Origin: Streptococcus thalassemiae
Lineage (GTDB): Bacteria > Bacillota > Bacilli > Lactobacillales > Streptococcaceae
DNA length: 64,000 nucleotides
Assembly: GCF_903645285.1 (NCBI RefSeq)
Contig: NZ_CAHJXN010000004.1
Span: forward strand, 186,305 to 250,304
Direction of reading: 5' to 3'
Shown: piece by piece, positions 60,490 through 64,000 of the stretch
How positions within the stretch are numbered: position 1 is the first letter of the stretch
How the letters are laid out: every line of letters begins with the position of its first letter
Position numbers and translations under genes: made by a program
The notes under the pieces: generated by a model
The model's database searches: none
What the model was told of the DNA's origin: nothing
Seen by the model: the letters and a program-made list of their open reading frames with translations, nothing else

Positions 60490-60689
60490 TATACTCAATG
60501 AAAATCAAAGAGCAAACTAGGAAACTAGCCGAAGGTTGCTCAAAGCACTGCTTTGAGGTTGTAGATAAGACTGACGAAGTCAGCTCAAAACACTGTTTTG
60601 AGGTTGTAGATGGAACTGACGTAGTCAGTATCCTACACATACGGCAAGGCGACGTTGACGTGGTTTGAAGAGATTTTCGAAGAGTATTA
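60490..60689 (-). repeat. BOX element with two boxB modules
   Basis: The boxC end is at the left, two 45-base boxB units follow (one with CAAAGCACTGCTTTG, one with CAAAACACTGTTTTG), and boxA with TACGGCAAGGCGACG is at the right. It separates rpsU from hprK. Confidence 0.95.
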
Positions 60690-60695
60690 AAAGAA

Positions 60696-60720
60696 AAAGG
60701 ACTAGATTTCTCTAGCCTTT
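60696..60720 (-). terminator. Terminator of rpsU
   Basis: On the minus strand AAAGG-CTAG pairs with CTAG-CCTTT (one bulged base), followed by TTCTTTT. Confidence 0.65.
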
Positions 60721-60729
60721 CATTTCTAA

Positions 60730-60906
60730 TTAGAATTTTTTACGTTTACGAGCTGCTTCTGATTTACGTTTACGTTTTACAGAAGGTTTTTCATAGAATT
60801 CACGTTTGCGTGTTTCTTGAAGAGTACCAGCTTTAGTAACCGCACGTTTGAAACGACGAAGTGCGTCGTCAAGAGATTCATTCTTACGTACCACTGTTTT
60901 AGACAT
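60730..60906 (-). CDS. rpsU: 30S ribosomal protein S21
   Basis: 58 residues, the standard length. It starts [20 protein letters not shown] and ends in a strongly basic tail ([15 protein letters not shown]). The ATG at 60906 follows GGGAG; an in-frame extension to 60930 is not needed. It is a single gene with its own promoter and terminator. Confidence 0.97.
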
Positions 60907-60940
60907 TTTTTTCACTCCCTTCAAGTTCAATATCTATTTT

Positions 60941-60969
60941 ATTCTACACGTAAAAGGAATAATTGTCAA
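60941..60969 (-). promoter_or_regulatory. Promoter of rpsU
   Basis: On the minus strand TTGACA (60969-60964), 17 bp, TAGAAT (60946-60941). Confidence 0.8.
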
Positions 60970-61020
60970 GTAAAAATGAGGTTTAATTTTGATTTTTTCT
61001 TCCATTTATACAAGAGTTGA

Positions 61021-61070
61021 AAGCGCTCAATAGAACATTGCTTTTTATTTTTCAAGTAAGCTGAGCGCTT
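61021..61070. terminator. Possible hairpin across the nagB stop codon
   Basis: AAGCGCTC (61021-61028) pairs with GAGCGCTT (61063-61070); the stop codon lies in the 34-base loop. The T run after it is short, so terminator activity is uncertain. Confidence 0.35.
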
Positions 61071-61752
61071 CAGCATCCGCAATAATAGTCACATCAGGGT
61101 GATTTTGTAAGCTACTTGCTGGTAGAGACTCAGTAACTGGGCCAGACACTGTTCCAGCGATGGCTTCTGCTTTTGACTCACCGTAAGCAAAAAGAAGGAT
61201 TGACTTGGCATCCAAAATGTTTTTAATCCCCATTGAAATGGCTTGGGTTGGAACGTCTTCAATCTTGTCAAAGAAGCGAGCATTAGCTTCGATAGTCGAC
61301 TGGTCAAGTTCTACTAGATGCGTTTGACTGTCAAATAGAGTACCAGGTTCATTAAAGCCGATATGCCCATTGCGACCGATTCCCAAGATTTGGAGGTCAA
61401 CTGGATGGTCAGCCAAAATTTGGTTGTAGCGTTCCACTTCAGCTTCAGCATGATCCTTAACACCACGAGGCAAGAAACTTTCTTTAAATGGTTTTTGGTT
61501 AAACAAGTTTTCTTGCATGAAGTGACGGTAAGACTGAGGATTGTCGCCATCAAGGCCTACATACTCATCAAGGTTGACACTGGTTAGATTTGAAAAATCA
61601 AGGTCACTCTCAACAATTTCCTTGTAAAATTCAAGTGGGCTACTTCCTGTCGCAAGTCCTAGGGTTTGAGCTCCATTGGCCAATTTTTCCTTCAAAATCT
61701 CAAAAGCAACTTTTCCACCTTCGATTTGGTTTTCAACTTTGATAACTTTCAT
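61045..61752 (-). CDS. nagB: Glucosamine-6-phosphate deaminase
   Basis: A 235-residue enzyme converting glucosamine-6-phosphate to fructose-6-phosphate and ammonia. [13 protein letters not shown] is near 37, the catalytic Asp in NLDEYVGL near 64, and [13 protein letters not shown] near 127. The ATG at 61752 follows GGAGG by 8 bases. The promoter carries a NagR-type operator, so amino-sugars should induce it. Confidence 0.96.
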   Translation of the reverse strand: MKVIKVENQIEGGKVAFEILKEKLANGAQTLGLATGSSPLEFYKEIVESDLDFSNLTSVNLDEYVGLDGDNPQSYRHFMQENLFNQKPFKESFLPRGVKDHAEAEVERYNQILADHPVDLQILGIGRNGHIGFNEPGTLFDSQTHLVELDQSTIEANARFFDKIEDVPTQAISMGIKNILDAKSILLFAYGESKAEAIAGTVSGPVTESLPASSLQNHPDVTIIADAEALSLLEK

Positions 61753-61781
61753 CTTTTCATCCTCCATTTCTGTCTATATTC

Positions 61782-61825
61782 ATTATATGGTATAGACCAA
61801 TTTTTGTCAAGTGAAAACGATTTAA
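61782..61825 (-). promoter_or_regulatory. nagB promoter with NagR operator and cre-like site
   Basis: On the minus strand a perfect TTGACA (61810-61805), 17 bp, TATAAT (61787-61782). The spacer holds TGGTATAGACCA (61788-61799), which fits the NagR/DasR-type palindrome. A cre-like TGAAAACGATTTAA is at 61812-61825, just upstream of the -35. Confidence 0.75.
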
Positions 61826-61860
61826 TTTCTAAAAAAAGAGCGACTATACTTGAAACATGT

Positions 61861-61866
61861 TATAAT
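61861..61866 (+). promoter_or_regulatory. Extended -10 promoter of queA
   Basis: TGT-TATAAT. No good -35 is seen at the normal spacing. Confidence 0.5.
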
Positions 61867-61902
61867 GGATAGGATTAGAACTTAGAAAGAATGAACAGAT
61901 AT

Positions 61903-62931
61903 ATGAATACAGCTGATTTTGACTTCCACTTGCCTGAGGAATTGATTGCCCAAACGCCCCTTGAAAAACGAGATGCTTCTAAACTCCTCATTGTCAACCG
62001 TGAGACGGGAGAAATGCAGGACAAACACTTCCACTCTATTATTGATATGCTGGAACCTGGTGATGCCCTTGTCATGAACGACACCCGAGTTCTCCCTGCC
62101 CGCCTCTATTGTCAAAAGGAAGAAACTGGAGGCCATGTGGAACTGCTCCTGCTCAAAAATACTGCCGGAGATGAGTGGGAGGTTCTGGCAAAACCTGCCA
62201 AACGCCTCAAGATTGGTACACGTGTCAGTTTTGGTGATGGTCGCCTCAGCGCTGTCGTTACAGAAGAATTGACCCATGGGGGCCGCATTGTCCGCTTTGA
62301 ATACCAAGGAATTTTCCTAGAAGTCTTGGAAAGTCTGGGAGAAATGCCTCTGCCACCTTATATCCACGAAAAACTGGATGACCGTGAACGCTATCAAACG
62401 GTCTACGCCAAAGAAAGTGGCTCTGCTGCAGCGCCGACTGCTGGACTGCACTTCACCAAAGAACTGCTAGCAGAAATCCAAGCCAAGGGTGTTCATCTGG
62501 TCTATCTGACTCTTCATGTCGGACTCGGAACCTTTAGACCTGTTTCAGTTGACAATCTGGACGAACACGAAATGCACTCAGAATTCTACCAACTTTCTGA
62601 GGAAGCTGCTGCCACCCTTCGATCTGTCAAGGAAAATGGAGGCCGTGTCATCGCTGTCGGAACCACTTCTATCCGCACCTTGGAGACTATTGGTTCCAAG
62701 TTTGAGGGGCAAATCCAAGCAGATTCTGGCTGGACCAATATCTTTATCAAACCTGGGTATGAGTGGAAGGTCGTGGATGCCTTCTCAACCAACTTCCACC
62801 TGCCAAAATCAACTCTGGTCATGTTGGTTTCTGCCTTTGCTGGCCGTAAATTAGTCTTAGACGCTTACCACCATGCCATCCAAGAACACTATCGCTTCTT
62901 TAGTTTTGGCGATGCCATGTTTATTTATTGA
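61903..62931 (+). CDS. queA: S-adenosylmethionine:tRNA ribosyltransferase-isomerase
   Basis: A 342-residue enzyme of queuosine synthesis that adds the epoxycyclopentane group to preQ1-tRNA. It starts [17 protein letters not shown] and has the conserved [24 protein letters not shown] and [10 protein letters not shown] blocks. The ATG at 61903 gives the family start; an ATG at 61891 is 12 bases upstream, with AGAAAG almost touching it. Neither has an ideal ribosome site. Confidence 0.94.
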   Translation: MNTADFDFHLPEELIAQTPLEKRDASKLLIVNRETGEMQDKHFHSIIDMLEPGDALVMNDTRVLPARLYCQKEETGGHVELLLLKNTAGDEWEVLAKPAKRLKIGTRVSFGDGRLSAVVTEELTHGGRIVRFEYQGIFLEVLESLGEMPLPPYIHEKLDDRERYQTVYAKESGSAAAPTAGLHFTKELLAEIQAKGVHLVYLTLHVGLGTFRPVSVDNLDEHEMHSEFYQLSEEAAATLRSVKENGGRVIAVGTTSIRTLETIGSKFEGQIQADSGWTNIFIKPGYEWKVVDAFSTNFHLPKSTLVMLVSAFAGRKLVLDAYHHAIQEHYRFFSFGDAMFIY

Positions 62932-63196
62932 GAAAGAATTTCTCTAAATCTTCTAATACCAATAAATCGATAAGATATTATATCTACAATAGATTGCGTT
63001 GACTCTCCAAATTGATTCATCTATATTTTATTTCAGCTTCCTATATTTTCTTCGCTGTTTGTAAATCAAAATGCAAGATACATGAGTAGCACCATATTTG
63101 TTACTCTTATCTGTCCTCTCAAGAGACTATTATGAGTTGTTTCAGAATCATTCACTACTTTGACCCTGACTCTCCTTAGTCTCAAAATCAAAGACT
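62932..63196. other. Gene-free stretch, probably decayed sequence
   Basis: About 265 bases with only short fragments. One minus-strand frame of 31 codons (starting MNQFGESTQSIVDI, stop overlapping the queA end) has no near ribosome site. Other short frames are broken by stops. It may be the remains of a gene or mobile element; no identity can be given. Confidence 0.35.
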
Positions 63197-63349
63197 TATA
63201 CTCTTCAAAAATCTCTTCAAACCGCGTCAACGTCACCTTGGATTATATATGTGACTGACTTCGTCAGTTCTATCTACAACTTCAAAGCAGTACTTTGAGC
63301 AACCTGCGACTAGTTTTCTAGTTTGCTCTTTGATTTTCATTGAGTATTA
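63197..63349 (+). repeat. BOX element, diverged
   Basis: Plus orientation: TATACTCTTCAAAAATC, an altered boxA (ACCGCGTCAACGTCACC), one boxB and the end TTTTCATTGAGTATTA. It differs from the other copies at more positions. Confidence 0.9.
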
Positions 63350-63352
63350 AAC

Positions 63353-63408
63353 AAAAAGTGAACAAACCTGAATTCTAATGCACAGAAGACTAGGCTTGTT
63401 CACTTTTT
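63353..63408. terminator. Strong inverted repeat behind the choline-binding protein gene
   Basis: A perfect 13-bp stem AAAAAGTGAACAA/TTGTTCACTTTTT, extended inward by CCT/AGG after one mismatch, with GAATTC and CTAG in the inner part. It works as a terminator in either direction and is related to 46128-46181. Confidence 0.75.
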
Positions 63409-63502
63409 TATAGTCGCTATAAGATGAGCTTATCTATAGCTTTTTATACATAATTATATATCCAGACATACTATTATCAATTTTGTCGCAGGGAGGAATC
63501 TA

Positions 63503-64000
63503 TTAACGCACCCATTCACCATTATCATTGACTCTATAACCATCTATACTTGTATTGACCGCTAGCTCACCCGATGCATTTACATAATACCATTTACCAC
63601 CAACTTGGAACCATTGATTGGCTTTCATAGAACCGTTGCTGTTGAGGTAGTACCATGAACCATTATTTTGTAGCCAACCTGTCTCCATAGAACCGTTAGA
63701 GTTGAGATAGTACCATGAACCATTCACTTGTACCCAACCCGTTACCATGGAACCATTAGAGTTGAGGTAGTACCATGAACCATTCACTTGTACCCAACCT
63801 GTTGCCATGGAACCATCAGTATTATAAAAATACCACATACCATTTTCTTGTTTCCAGCCTGTTGTTGGAGCAACTGGTTTAGATGGTTCTACTGCTGCGT
63901 TTGTTCCTTGGTTAGATGTAACAGATACAGGATACGAAGGAATAGATGATTGCTCAGGAACAACAACTTTTTCAGGTTCTCTCGTCCCTCTCCTTATACG
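63503..64000 (-). CDS. Choline-binding surface protein, 5' part beyond window
   Basis: An open frame enters at the window edge and ends at 63503 (165 residues seen). It has a short stretch RIRRGTREPEKVVVPEQ, a Pro/Ser/Thr linker, then five choline-binding repeats of about 20 residues (GWVQVNGSWYYLNSNGSM type) and the usual tail ending DGYRVNDNGEWVR. The repeats hold the protein on phosphocholine of teichoic acids. The GTREPEK segment resembles the end of a G5 domain, so the missing part may be a G5-bearing enzyme or adhesin; this is a guess. Which Cbp it is cannot be told. Confidence 0.9.
   Translation of the reverse strand, partial: RIRRGTREPEKVVVPEQSSIPSYPVSVTSNQGTNAAVEPSKPVAPTTGWKQENGMWYFYNTDGSMATGWVQVNGSWYYLNSNGSMVTGWVQVNGSWYYLNSNGSMETGWLQNNGSWYYLNSNGSMKANQWFQVGGKWYYVNASGELAVNTSIDGYRVNDNGEWVR

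Overview
The window looks like chromosome from a Mitis-group streptococcus, most likely Streptococcus mitis or a close relative rather than S. pneumoniae. The evidence is low-GC DNA, five BOX repeat elements, a choline-teichoic-acid (lic3-type) cluster, a choline-binding protein, a YSIRK/LPNTG wall-anchored protein, and a gene order (lic3 - aro - alaS - pot - pst - hemW - lgt - hprK - rpsU - nagB - queA) that I recall from pneumococcal genomes. Two genes do not fit that remembered pneumococcal order: an LtaS-like synthase (14829-16979) and a giant repeat adhesin (46285-57513). No tRNA, rRNA, CRISPR array, prophage or intact insertion sequence was found.

Layout. 1-4222 (-): end of a lic3/teichoic-acid type operon (licD-family transferase, two glycosyltransferases, and a Wzy-like polymerase cut by the window edge). 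4348-14712 (-): two aromatic amino acid units. The first is methyltransferase-aroD-aroE-aroB-aroC-tyrA-ylbF, closed by a terminator at 8260. The second is aroA-aroK-pheA-psr, closed by a terminator at 4291. 14829-16979 (+): LtaS-like synthase, divergent from the aro operon. 17069-20059: BOX element, a small membrane protein and an ABC exporter. 20239-21693 (+): intracellular alpha-amylase with a MalR/CcpA-like operator. 21936-25289 (-): T-box-controlled LURP-one protein and alaS. 25697-30619 (-): murB-potABCD. 30673-33605: budA-yhfC and a divergent MocR regulator. 33779-39671 (-): orphan amino-acid binding lipoprotein and pstSCAB1B2-phoU. 39892-46109 (-): housekeeping and regulatory genes (rRNA methyltransferase, inositol phosphatase family, spx, acyl-ACP thioesterase, HAD phosphatase, hemW). 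46285-57767 (-): adhesin with its promoter and a repeat-filled 5' leader. 57855-62931: ytxH/DUF948-lgt-hprK, rpsU, nagB and queA. 62932-64000: decayed DNA, BOX, a strong inverted repeat and the 3' end of a choline-binding protein gene.

How the genes fit together. Much of the window concerns the cell surface: teichoic-acid building and polymerisation, LCP-type attachment of polymers to the wall, MurB for peptidoglycan, Lgt for lipoproteins (PstS and the amino-acid binding protein here are lipoproteins), and two surface proteins held by sortase or by choline. Sugar control links HPr kinase (CcpA signalling) to predicted operators at the amylase and nagB.

The most unusual signal is upstream of the adhesin. 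A good promoter places the transcript start inside 13 tandem copies of a 9-bp unit, so most of the first half of the 5' untranslated region is a variable-number repeat. Below it the gene ends in 13 exact 276-bp coding repeats. I did not find a clearly new multi-gene system.
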